This document shows, in pieces, positions 1 to 8,334 of a DNA stretch of 64,000 nucleotides. The number at the start of each line of letters is the position of its first letter. Position 1 is the stretch's first letter. A program made the translations under genes and the position numbers. This stretch comes from Rhizobium jaguaris. GTDB lineage: Bacteria > Pseudomonadota > Alphaproteobacteria > Rhizobiales > Rhizobiaceae. Under the pieces are notes generated by a model. It was not told where the DNA came from and made no database searches. It was given only the letters and a program-made list of their open reading frames with translations. The stretch is from positions 1,727,501-1,791,500 of the forward strand of contig NZ_CP032694.1 of the NCBI RefSeq assembly GCF_003627755.1. The letters are read 5' to 3'.

Positions 1-1
1 G

Positions 2-484
2 GGAGAGACGGAGATATTGGTCAATATCGGCCTGCGGTCGTGGCAGACGGCCATGGGGTCGATCGGCGGCACGGATGCGCTGCTCGAAAGTGCCAGCGAA
101 GCCTTCTCGAATTTCACTCGCAGCGCCTGGCTGACGATTACGGTCGTGGAGCTGAATGGAGTGGTTGCCGGTTGGGCGGCGCGCGAGGCGTTGGACGAGA
201 ATATTTCCGATTTCTGGATCGATCCCGATCATCTGCGGCAGGGACTTGGTTCGGCACTGCTGGCGCAGATCGAGAAGGATGTTCTGGAGCAGGGGCTGGA
301 GAAGATCGCGGTGCAGACTCACGCCGGCAACACCGGCGCGATCGAATTCTTCAAGGCGCATGGTTATGCCATCCATTGGCTCTCCGTCGACTATTCTCCG
401 AAGCTCGATCGCGACGTGCCGACGGTCGGGCTTTCGAAAGTGCTGGTCGACAGCGGCGACGGGACATATGGCAACGGCATATAG
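2..484 (+). CDS. GNAT-family N-acetyltransferase, 5' end outside the window
   Basis: GNAT acetyltransferases move an acetyl group from acetyl-CoA to an amine; the substrate cannot be read from this sequence. The reading frame is open from base 2, and the residues before the first in-frame TTG (17) fit the usual beta1-alpha1 start of a GNAT fold, so the true start is probably upstream of the window. The acetyl-CoA pyrophosphate loop is visible as RQGLGSA after DPDHL, followed by NTGAIEFFKAHGY, the usual beta5-alpha4 segment. It ends with TAG, 87 bases before gatB on the same strand. The family call is firm, the substrate unknown. Confidence 0.8.
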   Translation, partial: GETEILVNIGLRSWQTAMGSIGGTDALLESASEAFSNFTRSAWLTITVVELNGVVAGWAAREALDENISDFWIDPDHLRQGLGSALLAQIEKDVLEQGLEKIAVQTHAGNTGAIEFFKAHGYAIHWLSVDYSPKLDRDVPTVGLSKVLVDSGDGTYGNGI

Positions 485-571
485 CGCCTGCGCGGTGCTG
501 AAAGTCTTGCGCCGCTTCGCCAATTGCTCTACCTCACAAAGTTCAGAAGAACAGCATTTCAAGAGCCTCTC

Positions 572-2077
572 ATGACCATTGTCGACGTCCGCACGCCAGA
601 TCCGAAGCGTTTTATTCCCGGTGCCACCGGTGACTGGGAGGTTATTGTCGGGATGGAAGTCCATGCCCAGGTGTTGAGCAAATCTAAGCTCTTCTCCGGT
701 GCCTCGACCGAGTTCGGCAAGCCGCAGAATTCCAACGTTTCGCTGGTCGATGCCGCCATGCCCGGCATGCTGCCCGTCATCAATGAGGAATGCGTCAAGC
801 AGGCGGTGCGCACTGGCCTCGGCCTGAAGGCTCAGATCAACAAGCGCTCGGTTTTTGACCGCAAGAACTATTTCTATCCCGACCTGCCGCAGGGCTATCA
901 GATCTCGCAGTACAAGGATCCGATCGTCGGCGAGGGTAAGATCGTCATTTCGCTCGGTCCGGATCGCCAGGGTCAGTTCGAGGACATCGAGATCGGCATC
1001 GAGCGTCTGCACCTGGAGCAGGACGCCGGCAAGTCGATGCACGATCAGCACGCCACCATGTCCTATGTCGACCTCAATCGCTCGGGCGTGGCGCTGATGG
1101 AAATCGTCTCCAAGCCGGATATGCGCTCGTCGGACGAGGCCAAGGCCTATATGACCAAGCTGCGCTCGATCGTGCGTTATCTCGGTACCTGCGACGGTAA
1201 CATGGACGAAGGCTCCATGCGCGCGGACGTCAACGTCTCCGTGCGTCGTCCGGGTGGAGAATTCGGCACGCGCTGCGAGATCAAGAACGTCAACTCCATC
1301 CGCTTCATCGGCCAGGCGATCGAATATGAAGCGCGCCGTCAGATCGCAATCCTGGAGGACGGCGGCACGATCGACCAGGAAACCCGCCTGTTCGATCCGA
1401 ACAAGGGCGAGACCCGCTCCATGCGCACCAAGGAAGATGCGCATGACTACCGCTATTTCCCCGATCCGGACCTGCTGCCGCTCGAATTCGACGACGCATT
1501 CATTGATGCCTTGAGAGCCAACCTGACGGAACTGCCCGACGACAAGAAGGAGCGTTTCGTTCGCGAGCTTGGCCTGTCGATCTATGACGCTTCCGTGCTC
1601 GTCTCGGAAAAGGCGATTGCCGATTATTTCGAAACGGTCGCCGCTGGCCGTGACGGCAAGATGGCGGCAAACTGGGTGATCAACGATCTCTTGGGCGCCT
1701 TGAACAGGACCGGCAAGACCATCGAGGAGACTCCGGTTTCGCCTGCCCAGCTTGGCGCCATCATCGACCTCATCAAGGCCGAAACCATATCCGGCAAGAT
1801 CGCCAAGGACCTGTTCGAAATCGTGCTCACCGAAGGTGGTGATCCCTCAGAGATTGTCGAGGCCCGTGGCATGAAGCAGGTCACCGACACCGGCGCCATC
1901 GAGAAGGCCGTCGACGAGATCATCGCCGCCAATCCCGATCAGGTCGCCAAGGTCAAGGCCAAGCCGACGCTTGCCGGCTGGTTCGTCGGCCAGGTGATGA
2001 AGTCGACCGGTGGCAAGGCCAATCCGCAGGCCGTGCAGGCCCTCGTCAAGGCCAAGCTCGGCATCGAAGAGGAATAG
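572..2077 (+). CDS. gatB: aspartyl/glutamyl-tRNA(Asn/Gln) amidotransferase subunit B
   Basis: GatB is the kinase and tRNA-binding subunit of GatCAB. This complex converts Glu-tRNA(Gln), and in some species Asp-tRNA(Asn), to the amide form, replacing a direct glutaminyl-tRNA synthetase route. The product is 501 residues, normal for the family. It opens its catalytic domain with VGMEVHAQV, followed by [18 protein letters not shown] and the C-terminal helical and YqeY-like region ending in [18 protein letters not shown] 572 is preferred over an in-frame TTG 48 bases upstream because the family starts just before the catalytic domain. gatC and gatA are not in this window, so the complex is encoded at separate loci. 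A GNAT gene follows after 5 bases. Confidence 0.97.
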   Translation: MTIVDVRTPDPKRFIPGATGDWEVIVGMEVHAQVLSKSKLFSGASTEFGKPQNSNVSLVDAAMPGMLPVINEECVKQAVRTGLGLKAQINKRSVFDRKNYFYPDLPQGYQISQYKDPIVGEGKIVISLGPDRQGQFEDIEIGIERLHLEQDAGKSMHDQHATMSYVDLNRSGVALMEIVSKPDMRSSDEAKAYMTKLRSIVRYLGTCDGNMDEGSMRADVNVSVRRPGGEFGTRCEIKNVNSIRFIGQAIEYEARRQIAILEDGGTIDQETRLFDPNKGETRSMRTKEDAHDYRYFPDPDLLPLEFDDAFIDALRANLTELPDDKKERFVRELGLSIYDASVLVSEKAIADYFETVAAGRDGKMAANWVINDLLGALNRTGKTIEETPVSPAQLGAIIDLIKAETISGKIAKDLFEIVLTEGGDPSEIVEARGMKQVTDTGAIEKAVDEIIAANPDQVAKVKAKPTLAGWFVGQVMKSTGGKANPQAVQALVKAKLGIEEE

Positions 2078-2082
2078 GTCCC

Positions 2083-2586
2083 GTGTATTTCGTCCGCACG
2101 GCCGGCGAACAGGATCTCGGGAAGGTCCGCGACCTTCTCGTGGAGACCTGGCACGCGGCCTATGACAGGCACTTTGGCGCGGGGAAGGTCGATGAACTGA
2201 TCGAACTTCTTCTGTCCCCGGTCAAGCTGAGAGCGCGGCTGGCGAAGCGGCAGTCCGAGTTTCTGGTGGCAGACAATGGCGAGGATATCGGCGGCATGGG
2301 TTATGCCGTCATGTCCGAGCAGATGACCAAGACGGTTCTTCTGCACATGCTCTATGTTCGCCCCTCACTGCAGCGCAACGGCATCGGCCGCGATATATTC
2401 GCCGAGCTGGAAACCTGCTTTCCGGACGCCGAGGTTATGCGCCTCGACGTCGAGCCGGAGAACGCCGAAGCCATCGCCTTCTACGAAGCCCACGGTTTTG
2501 CCGAGGTCGGCCGCAACGAGAATGCTGGTCCGGGACAGTCGGGTATTCCGGCTTTGGTGTTTGAGAAGCGGCTAGCAAGCCATTAA
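2083..2586 (+). CDS. GNAT-family N-acetyltransferase
   Basis: This is a 167-residue cytosolic acetyltransferase of unknown substrate. Visible features are an N-terminal helix pair (EQDLGKVRDLLVETWHAAY), a central strand LLHMLYVRPSLQ leading into the acetyl-CoA loop RNGIGRD, and the late ENAEAIAFYEAHGFAEVGR segment typical of GNAT folds. The GTG start lies 5 bases after the gatB stop, so the two are probably cotranscribed and translationally coupled. It is one of three GNAT genes around gatB, but its sequence is distinct from the other two, so this is not a simple tandem duplication. Confidence 0.88.
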   Translation: MYFVRTAGEQDLGKVRDLLVETWHAAYDRHFGAGKVDELIELLLSPVKLRARLAKRQSEFLVADNGEDIGGMGYAVMSEQMTKTVLLHMLYVRPSLQRNGIGRDIFAELETCFPDAEVMRLDVEPENAEAIAFYEAHGFAEVGRNENAGPGQSGIPALVFEKRLASH

Positions 2587-2607
2587 ACGGGTCGGAAGAA
2601 TTTGGCT

Positions 2608-3074
2608 ATGAACGGAACTGATCTGTTGATCCGGGAGGCCAGAGAGGGCGACCTTGCGGCTCTTATCGCCCTCTTCGCCGCCGATGCTCTCGGTGGTCAC
2701 GGCGACACGACCGATGCCGCCGCCTATGGGGATTACCTCCGCGCCTTCCGCACCATCCAGTCCTCGCCCGACCAGACGCTGTATGTCGCTGAACGCGGCG
2801 GCGAGGTCGTCGGCACCTTCCAGACCATGATCACGACGTCGCTGACCGGCCGCGGGTCGTCTTCGATGATCATCGAGGCGGTGCAAACGCGTTCGGATCT
2901 ACGCGGGCAGGGGATCGGTGCTGCGATGATCAGTTTTGCATTGCCGAGGCAAAAGGCCGCGGCGTGCGGCTGGTGCAACTGACCTCGAACGCCGCCCGCA
3001 AGGATGCCCATCGTTTCTATGAGAGATTGGGTTTCAAGCCGAGCCATCTTGGTTTCAAGATGGCTTTGAAATGA
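2608..3074 (+). pseudogene. frameshifted GNAT-family N-acetyltransferase
   Basis: The frame from ATG 2608 encodes a GNAT start and the acetyl-CoA loop RGQGIGAAMISFA, then turns into a short unrelated tail and stops at 2982. Close to base 2939 the neighbouring frame takes over with IAEAKGRGVRLVQLTSN and HRFYERLGFKPSHLGFKM, exactly the missing second half of a GNAT domain, ending at a TGA at 3072-3074. One missing base near 2939 explains it. Repaired, the protein would be about 155 residues. It may be a real pseudogene or a sequencing error; the sequence alone cannot separate these. Confidence 0.8.
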
Positions 3075-3179
3075 CCGCTTTTCCCGCTGGAATCACTGGA
3101 CAAGGCGGCATAGTGGCGGCATAAGCGAGGGATCGAATTCTGGTTTCGCTCGCACTCCCAGCGGGCATAAGGAAAAGAC

Positions 3180-3578
3180 ATGTGGAATTTACTCGTACAA
3201 ACCTTCACCTGGTGGAATGGTCAGACGATGGGCACACGCTTCGCGACCTGGCGGTTTGGCAAGCGCGTTGGCGAGGATGAATTCGGCAATGTCTATTACG
3301 AGGGCGGCACGTCCTCCTACGGTCTTCCGAAGCGCTGGGTGATCTACAAGGGCTATGCCGAAGCCTCCGCCATTCCTCCGGGCTGGCACGGCTGGATGCA
3401 TCACCGCACCGACGTTCCGCCGACCAAGGACAACTATGTTGCCAAGGAATGGCAGAAGGCACATCGTGCCAATCCGACCGGCTCGCCGCAGGCCTATCGT
3501 CCGCCGGGCTCGCTGTCCGTTGCCGGCGAACGTCCGCGCGTCACCGGCGATTACGACGCCTGGACCCCGGGTAACTGA
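3180..3578 (+). CDS. NADH:ubiquinone oxidoreductase accessory subunit, NDUFA12 family
   Basis: This is the bacterial homologue of the mitochondrial complex I subunit NDUFA12 (B17.2), a supernumerary subunit typical of alphaproteobacteria that sits on the peripheral arm near the membrane. The 132-residue product shows the family pattern: a short N-terminal segment rich in Trp, then RFGKRVGEDEFGNVYYEG, KRWVIYKG and the signature PPGWHGWMHH, then a Pro-rich tail. The start is ATG 3180 after a purine-rich AAGGAAAAG. The core nuo genes are not here. The DUF2155 gene follows in the same direction, a pairing I regard as usual in rhizobia. Confidence 0.93.
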   Translation: MWNLLVQTFTWWNGQTMGTRFATWRFGKRVGEDEFGNVYYEGGTSSYGLPKRWVIYKGYAEASAIPPGWHGWMHHRTDVPPTKDNYVAKEWQKAHRANPTGSPQAYRPPGSLSVAGERPRVTGDYDAWTPGN

Positions 3579-3682
3579 GCGTAGAAGGCCGGCTCGTCCT
3601 TTGGCCACAATTGGCCTTTAGGCGCAGATTGTGCCGGCTCGTGCTCGGCGCTTTGACCGAGACCAAGCGGAGATTGGCGGAT

Positions 3683-4123
3683 ATGACGTTTTTCACGCGG
3701 AGCGCTTCTTTGCGTGCGATGTCGGGAGTAGCGCTCGCCCTCGCCATGGGCGCATTGATGGCGCCGTCCGCTAAGGCGGCTCGCATCTCCAACCCCGTTG
3801 CTGTCTTCTCCGGCCTCGACAAGATCACCGGCCGCATCACGACTTTCGATGTCTACATCAACGAAACCGTGCAGTTCGGTGCTCTGCAGGTGACGCCGAA
3901 GGCCTGCTATTCTCGCGACGATACCGAACAGCAGAAGGTCGACGGCTTTGTCGAAGTGGACGAGATTACCCTCGACCGCCGCATCCGTCGCATCTTCACC
4001 GGCTGGATGTTTGCCGACAGCCCAGGCCTCAACGCCGTCGAACATCCGATCTATGACGTCTGGCTGAAAGAGTGCAAGCAGAAGTCGGATATCCCACCGC
4101 CGGACACCGCGGGCGCCAAGTAG
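3683..4123 (+). CDS. DUF2155 domain-containing exported protein
   Basis: This is a 146-residue protein of unknown function. ATG 3683 gives a clean Sec signal peptide (basic start, then SGVALALAMGALMA and an AKA cleavage motif). A longer frame opens upstream but would bury this signal, so it is rejected. The mature part carries the DUF2155 pattern: KITGRITTFDVYINETVQFG, a Cys in TPKACYS, and IFTGWMFADSPGLNAVEHP, ending in a second Cys (WLKECK). The two Cys could form a periplasmic disulfide. Family assignment rests on this pattern; no biochemical role is known to me. Confidence 0.88.
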   Translation: MTFFTRSASLRAMSGVALALAMGALMAPSAKAARISNPVAVFSGLDKITGRITTFDVYINETVQFGALQVTPKACYSRDDTEQQKVDGFVEVDEITLDRRIRRIFTGWMFADSPGLNAVEHPIYDVWLKECKQKSDIPPPDTAGAK

Positions 4124-4207
4124 ACACGTTACTCTTCAAGAATCGGCAATGCCGCAAGACAGGCTCACGAAAGCGGGTCTGTCGCTATCAATCCTGCGGC
4201 AAGCCGG

Positions 4208-4846
4208 TCAGCCTATCTCCCCGCCGGAAGCGGCGGCTTTCCAAATCACACGCCGATCGGTTTCATCAGAGAGATCGATAACTATGCGCGAGCCGTCTTT
4301 GACCCTTCGCCGCATCGCATCGGCCCGATCCGGATGGATCAGAAGCTTTGCATCGTCGCGGAGAGCCTGGAGCCGGGAGCGTGAAATGCTGAGTTCAGAC
4401 GCAAGCAGGCGATCGAGGCGCAAGTTGAAGGGAAGCGCGATCGCCAGATCGATTTCCAGCACTGACCCGTCATCCGTCTCGCCCAGCACCTCTCTTTGAA
4501 TATCAGCAGCAGCAAATTCGTCAATGCGTTGAGCCTTGCGACTCAATGCGTTGAGATCGAATTCTCGTGCCCGTATCCAATCAGGATCGTCGCCTTGCAG
4601 CGCTGCCAGAGCAGGGGGATTGAGGTCTCGGATAGCCTGGCGCTCGAAGAGTGTCCTGTTCCATGTCTTGTCGCAATCAGAACATTTGTAGATGAGCCAG
4701 GCATCGAGTTTCTTGCCGTTGGCGTTGAGCCTGATCTTGCCGCTGGATTTGAAGGGCTTAAGACAACCGCATCCACTGCAAGCGATCCACGGCTGAGGCG
4801 CAGTTCGAGGATTGATGGTCCATCGGACCTTGAGAATGTTGCACAT
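4208..4846 (-). CDS. DUF1062 protein: predicted zinc ribbon plus S4-like module
   Basis: This is a 212-residue cytosolic protein of a family I know only as DUF1062. ATG 4846 is chosen over upstream TTG and GTG codons because homologues begin close to VRWTI. The N-terminal third has CSGCGC (Cys23, 26, 28) and CSDC (Cys55, 58), a likely zinc ribbon. Residues about 142-192 read RLDRLLASELSISRSRLQAL, then a basic helix and VKDGSRIVIDL, which closely resembles the S4 RNA-binding fold found in pseudouridine synthases and S4. The inferred role is RNA binding, perhaps on the ribosome. It is encoded in the same direction as aat but 341 bases away, so it may have its own promoter. Confidence 0.75.
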   Translation of the reverse strand: MCNILKVRWTINPRTAPQPWIACSGCGCLKPFKSSGKIRLNANGKKLDAWLIYKCSDCDKTWNRTLFERQAIRDLNPPALAALQGDDPDWIRAREFDLNALSRKAQRIDEFAAADIQREVLGETDDGSVLEIDLAIALPFNLRLDRLLASELSISRSRLQALRDDAKLLIHPDRADAMRRRVKDGSRIVIDLSDETDRRVIWKAAASGGEIG

Positions 4847-5187
4847 ACCGTCTTGGTCTTCCGTTCGGAAGTTCACCAAGATGGCGGCAAGACAAGCCCC
4901 CTACGGGCGCGGCGTGGCGATGTTTCGGACGGCTGAAGAGCTCAGACAGCAATGGCTGCGCATGGCGCATGTCAACAATGCCAAACCGGTCTCAGACCAC
5001 CACCCGATGAACATGATCATATGTCCGGCGGCGATAAAGCTGCCCCGACATACAGGGTGAAATTGGATGAGACCGGTATTTATGAAGGCAAAGTAGGACC
5101 TCGGCGCGCCAACACTCTTCGCGTCAACTCTTAGCAAATAAAACCACAGGTTTAAAGCCGTTGATGCGCGGAAAAGCCGATGCCTTC
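4847..5187. other. intergenic region between aat and the DUF1062 gene
   Basis: This 341-base stretch lies between the end of aat and the start of the DUF1062 gene, both leftward. Short frames occur on both strands, but none has a convincing ribosome binding site or a recognisable protein pattern. I see no tRNA, no clear terminator for aat and no obvious repeat. It presumably holds the DUF1062 promoter. Confidence 0.5.
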
Positions 5188-5811
5188 TCAACCGCCGGAG
5201 AAGCTGAGGTTGGGCGATTCCATCGCCTTTTCCAGCATTTTTACATACTGATCCTTCGGCACATCGATTGCACCGAATGTCCTTAAGTGCTCGGTGGTAA
5301 ATTGAGTGTCGAGCAGTGTGAAGCCGCGCTTTTTGAGGCGTTCGACCAAATAGACGAGGCAGATCTTCGAGGCGTCGGTGCGGCGCGAAAACATGCTCTC
5401 GCCGAAGAAGGCCGAGCCGAGCGATACGCCGTAGAGCCCGCCGACCAGTTTGCCGTCTTCCCAAGCCTCGACGGAATGGGCGTGGCCGATATGGTGCAGG
5501 GTCGAATAGAGCGACCTGATGGTTTTGTTGATCCAGGTGCTTGGCCGGCCGTTGGTCTGCTCCGCGCAGGCGGCGATAACGGCGTCGAAATCCGTGTTGA
5601 AGCGAATATCGAAGGGCTTTTGGCGGATGGTCTTCGCCAGGCTTTTCGAAACGTGGAAAGTATCGAGCGGCAGCACACCGCGTAGCTCCGGCTCGACCCA
5701 GAAGATTTCCGGATCGTCAGCCGATTCCGCCATCGGGAAGAGCCCGATGGAATAGGCACGCAGCAGGATCTCCGGAGTAATGCCGGGATTTCTGCCGCGC
5801 GGTCCTACCAT
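5188..5811 (-). CDS. aat: leucyl/phenylalanyl-tRNA--protein transferase
   Basis: Aat attaches Leu or Phe from aminoacyl-tRNA to proteins with an N-terminal Arg or Lys, marking them for ClpS-ClpAP degradation (N-degron pathway). The product is 207 residues, normal for the short family form. It shows [20 protein letters not shown] at the N-terminus, the [13 protein letters not shown] strand, the core HSVEAW and [21 protein letters not shown], and [16 protein letters not shown] near the end. The start ATG lies 3 bases after the accC stop, so it is almost surely the distal gene of the aroQ-accB-accC transcript. Confidence 0.96.
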   Translation of the reverse strand: MVGPRGRNPGITPEILLRAYSIGLFPMAESADDPEIFWVEPELRGVLPLDTFHVSKSLAKTIRQKPFDIRFNTDFDAVIAACAEQTNGRPSTWINKTIRSLYSTLHHIGHAHSVEAWEDGKLVGGLYGVSLGSAFFGESMFSRRTDASKICLVYLVERLKKRGFTLLDTQFTTEHLRTFGAIDVPKDQYVKMLEKAMESPNLSFSGG

Positions 5812-5814
5812 AGG

Positions 5815-7161
5815 TTAAGCCGATCCCTTCGCCAGATAGTTTTCCAACCAGTGTATATCGTAATCGCCGTTGGCGATATCCTGGTTGGAAACCAGTTCCT
5901 GGAACAGCGGCAGCGTGGTCTTGATGCCGTCGACCACGAATTCGTCAAGCGCACGGCGCAGACGCATCATGCATTCGACGCGGGTGCGGCCGTGAACGAT
6001 CAGCTTGCCGATCAGGCTGTCATAATAGGGCGGGATTCTGTAGCCCTGATAGGCGCCGGAATCGATGCGCACGCCAAGGCCGCCCGGCGCATGGAAATGT
6101 GTGATCGTGCCGGGGGAGGGCACGAAGGTGCGCGCGTCCTCGGCATTGATGCGGCATTCGATGGCGTGGCCGTGGAAATGCACATCCTCCTGTGTCACCG
6201 AAAGACCACCGCCCGAGGCGACGCGGATCTGTTCGTGCACGAGATCGATACCGGTGATCGCTTCCGTCACCGGATGCTCCACCTGCAGGCGGGTGTTCAT
6301 TTCGATGAAATAGAACTCGCCGTTTTCGTAGAGGAACTCGATCGTGCCGGCGCCGCGGTACTTCAGCTTCTTCATGGCGTCAGCGCAGATCTGACCGATC
6401 TTCATACGCTGCTCGACGTTGAGTGCCGGCGAATTGGCCTCTTCCCAGACTTTCTGGTGGCGGCGCTGCAGTGAGCAGTCGCGCTCTCCGAGATGAACGG
6501 CATTGCCTTCACCGTCGCCGAACACCTGGATTTCGATGTGGCGCGGCTTGCTGAGATATTTTTCCATGTAGACGGATTCATTGCCAAAGGCGGCCGCCGC
6601 TTCGGTACGCGCCGTCGACCAAGCTTCGATGACGTCCGCTTCCGTACGTGCCACCTTCATGCCGCGGCCGCCGCCGCCGGCGGTTGCCTTGATCAGAACC
6701 GGGTAGCCGATTTCCCTTGCCGTCCGCAGCGCGTCCGCCTCGGTCTTCACCTCGCCGTCCGAGCCGGGAACGACGGGAATGCCGAGCTGCTGCGCGGTCG
6801 TCTTGGCGGTGATCTTATCGCCCATGATGCGGATATGCTCCGCCGTCGGGCCGATGAAGGTGATGCCATGTGCTTCGAGAATATCGGCGAATTTGGCGTT
6901 CTCCGACAGGAACCCATAGCCTGGATGCACGGCGTCGGCACCGGTGATCTCACAGGCAGCGACGATCTGGTGGATGTTAAGATAGCTGTCGCGCGACGGC
7001 GGCGGGCCGATACACACGCTTTCATCCGCCAGGCGCACATGCATCGCGTCGCCGTCGGCGGTCGAATGCACCGCGACACTCGCAATGCCAAGCTCCTTGC
7101 AGGCGCGCAGCACACGAAGGGCGATCTCTCCGCGATTGGCTATGAGAATCTTCGAAATCAT
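5815..7161 (-). CDS. accC: acetyl-CoA carboxylase, biotin carboxylase subunit
   Basis: AccC uses ATP and bicarbonate to carboxylate the biotin on AccB, the first half of the acetyl-CoA carboxylase reaction that commits carbon to fatty acids. The 448-residue product begins [15 protein letters not shown] (Rossmann-like BC N-domain), has the ATP-grasp glycine loop [11 protein letters not shown], and the active-site region [17 protein letters not shown] use ATG 7161, which gives the usual [12 protein letters not shown] start; ATG 7167, two codons upstream, is possible. It follows accB by about 11 bases. The carboxyltransferase genes accA and accD are not in the window. Confidence 0.98.
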   Translation of the reverse strand: MISKILIANRGEIALRVLRACKELGIASVAVHSTADGDAMHVRLADESVCIGPPPSRDSYLNIHQIVAACEITGADAVHPGYGFLSENAKFADILEAHGITFIGPTAEHIRIMGDKITAKTTAQQLGIPVVPGSDGEVKTEADALRTAREIGYPVLIKATAGGGGRGMKVARTEADVIEAWSTARTEAAAAFGNESVYMEKYLSKPRHIEIQVFGDGEGNAVHLGERDCSLQRRHQKVWEEANSPALNVEQRMKIGQICADAMKKLKYRGAGTIEFLYENGEFYFIEMNTRLQVEHPVTEAITGIDLVHEQIRVASGGGLSVTQEDVHFHGHAIECRINAEDARTFVPSPGTITHFHAPGGLGVRIDSGAYQGYRIPPYYDSLIGKLIVHGRTRVECMMRLRRALDEFVVDGIKTTLPLFQELVSNQDIANGDYDIHWLENYLAKGSA

Positions 7162-7172
7162 GGGCATGGGGC

Positions 7173-7649
7173 CTACTCGATGACGACCAGGGCTTCGCCG
7201 TATTCGACCGGCCGTCCGTCCTGAATGAGGATTTCGGTGACAATACCGGATTTCGGCGCGGGGATCTGGTTCATCGTCTTCATTGCTTCGATGATCAGCA
7301 GCGTCTGGCCCTCCTTGACGGAGGCGCCAACTTCGATGAAGTGCGCAGCGCCCGGCGCGGGTGCCATATAGACTGTGCCGACCATCGGTGCGCTGACGAC
7401 GTTATCAGGATTGCGCGACTTGCCGGCAGGTGCGGCGGCCGCGGCCGGAGAAGCGGCGACGGCAGGTGCTGCCACGGCGTAAGCGGGTGCTGCGATTGGC
7501 GCTTGAACATATTGCGTCGTGCCGGCGCGCGAGACGCGGATGCGCAGATCTTCCTGCTCGACTTCGATCTCGGTCAGATCCGTCTCGTTCAGAATATTGG
7601 CGAGGTCGCGAATCAGCGCCTGGTCGATGCCCAATTTCTTTTCAGCCAT
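7173..7649 (-). CDS. accB: acetyl-CoA carboxylase biotin carboxyl carrier protein
   Basis: AccB carries the biotin that shuttles CO2 between AccC and the carboxyltransferase AccAD. It has 158 residues: a short N-terminal domain, an Ala/Pro-rich flexible linker at about 50-76, and the biotinyl domain from [15 protein letters not shown]. The biotin site is EAMKTMNQI with Lys124; E. coli has EAMKMMN here, so one Met is replaced by Thr. It lies between aroQ (23 bases upstream) and accC and starts with ATG after a purine-rich region. The set forms one leftward operon. Confidence 0.98.
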   Translation of the reverse strand: MAEKKLGIDQALIRDLANILNETDLTEIEVEQEDLRIRVSRAGTTQYVQAPIAAPAYAVAAPAVAASPAAAAAPAGKSRNPDNVVSAPMVGTVYMAPAPGAAHFIEVGASVKEGQTLLIIEAMKTMNQIPAPKSGIVTEILIQDGRPVEYGEALVVIE

Positions 7650-7672
7650 GGATGTTTTGCCCTGTATTCTTG

Positions 7673-8110
7673 TTATTGCGTGATGGATTTCAGCGCGTGC
7701 AGCGCCAGGATGTAGCCGTAAGGCCCGAAACCGCAGATCATACCCTTGGCGGCGGGCGCGATCATCGATTTGTGCCGGAATTCTTCGCGTGCGTGGATAT
7801 TGGAGATATGGACCTCCACCACAGGGACGGAAATGGCTCGGATCGCGTCATGAAGCGCGATCGACGTATGGCCATAGGCGCCCGGATTGATGGCGATGCC
7901 GGCGGCGACATCTCCGGCCTCGTGCAGCCAGTCGACCAGTACGCCCTCATGATTGCTCTGGCGAAAGTCGACGACGAAGCCGAGGCTTTCGCCCACGGAT
8001 TTGCAGTCGGCTTCTATATCCTTGAGAGTCTTGCCGCCATAGATGCCCGGCTCGCGTTTGCCAAGGGCATTCAAATTGGGTCCGTTCAGGACGAAAATGG
8101 TTTGCGCCAT
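7673..8110 (-). CDS. aroQ: type II 3-dehydroquinate dehydratase
   Basis: AroQ makes 3-dehydroshikimate from 3-dehydroquinate, step three of the shikimate pathway to aromatic amino acids. ATG 8110 gives MAQTIFVLNGPNLN, the standard start; an upstream in-frame ATG at 8137 would add nine atypical residues. The 145-residue product has the catalytic Tyr24 region REPGIYG, the QSNHEG loop, INPGAYGHTSIALHD and VEVHISNIHAREEFRHKS with the active-site His. It is the first gene of the aroQ-accB-accC-aat cluster, and its 5' leader holds a perfect 11-base inverted repeat. Confidence 0.97.
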   Translation of the reverse strand: MAQTIFVLNGPNLNALGKREPGIYGGKTLKDIEADCKSVGESLGFVVDFRQSNHEGVLVDWLHEAGDVAAGIAINPGAYGHTSIALHDAIRAISVPVVEVHISNIHAREEFRHKSMIAPAAKGMICGFGPYGYILALHALKSITQ

Positions 8111-8131
8111 CAGAGGTTCCGTCAAAGTGCA

Positions 8132-8187
8132 GCGCAACCTATAGACTCCCGAGGGCCTATAGGAAAGCCCCCAGGCATAGGTTGCGC
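8132..8187 (-). promoter_or_regulatory. structured leader upstream of aroQ
   Basis: Arms GCGCAACCTAT (8132-8142) and ATAGGTTGCGC (8177-8187) are perfect 11-base inverted repeats enclosing 34 bases that can also pair in part (GGGC with GCCC). The nearer arm ends about 21 bases before the aroQ start codon. It could fold in the mRNA leader of the aroQ-accBC-aat operon or bind a dimeric regulator. No known riboswitch consensus is recognised. Confidence 0.55.
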
Positions 8188-8207
8188 ATGTCTAGGTGTG
8201 GAAACGC

Positions 8208-8265
8208 CTTGAATTTGGCGATTTTACGCATAACCCCGAAATCGGTCCGATTTCTGAAAGATCTA
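8208..8265. repeat. possible copy of a dispersed rhizobial intergenic element
   Basis: The stretch contains GATTTTACGCATAACCCCG followed by an AATCGG-type inverted segment and ends in ATGCGCC. From memory, closely similar sequences recur between genes in Rhizobium genomes. Part of it resembles the elements near 24.0 and 25.0 kb in sharing a GATTTT-plus-GCAT opening. The assignment is from recall and not verified. Confidence 0.4.
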
Positions 8266-8292
8266 TGCGCCTTCCAAAGGGCGATTGGGTCC

Positions 8293-8318
8293 TTTGCGCA
8301 TCCCTGAGGATGCGCAAA
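8293..8318 (-). terminator. hairpin downstream of the DsbA-like gene
   Basis: Perfect 11-base arms TTTGCGCATCC (8293-8303) and GGATGCGCAAA (8308-8318) enclose the loop CTGA. It lies 16 bases past the stop of the leftward DsbA-like gene. There is no long U tract on that strand, so it may stabilise the 3' end rather than terminate efficiently. Confidence 0.6.
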
Positions 8319-8334
8319 CCGTCATCACCGCGGT

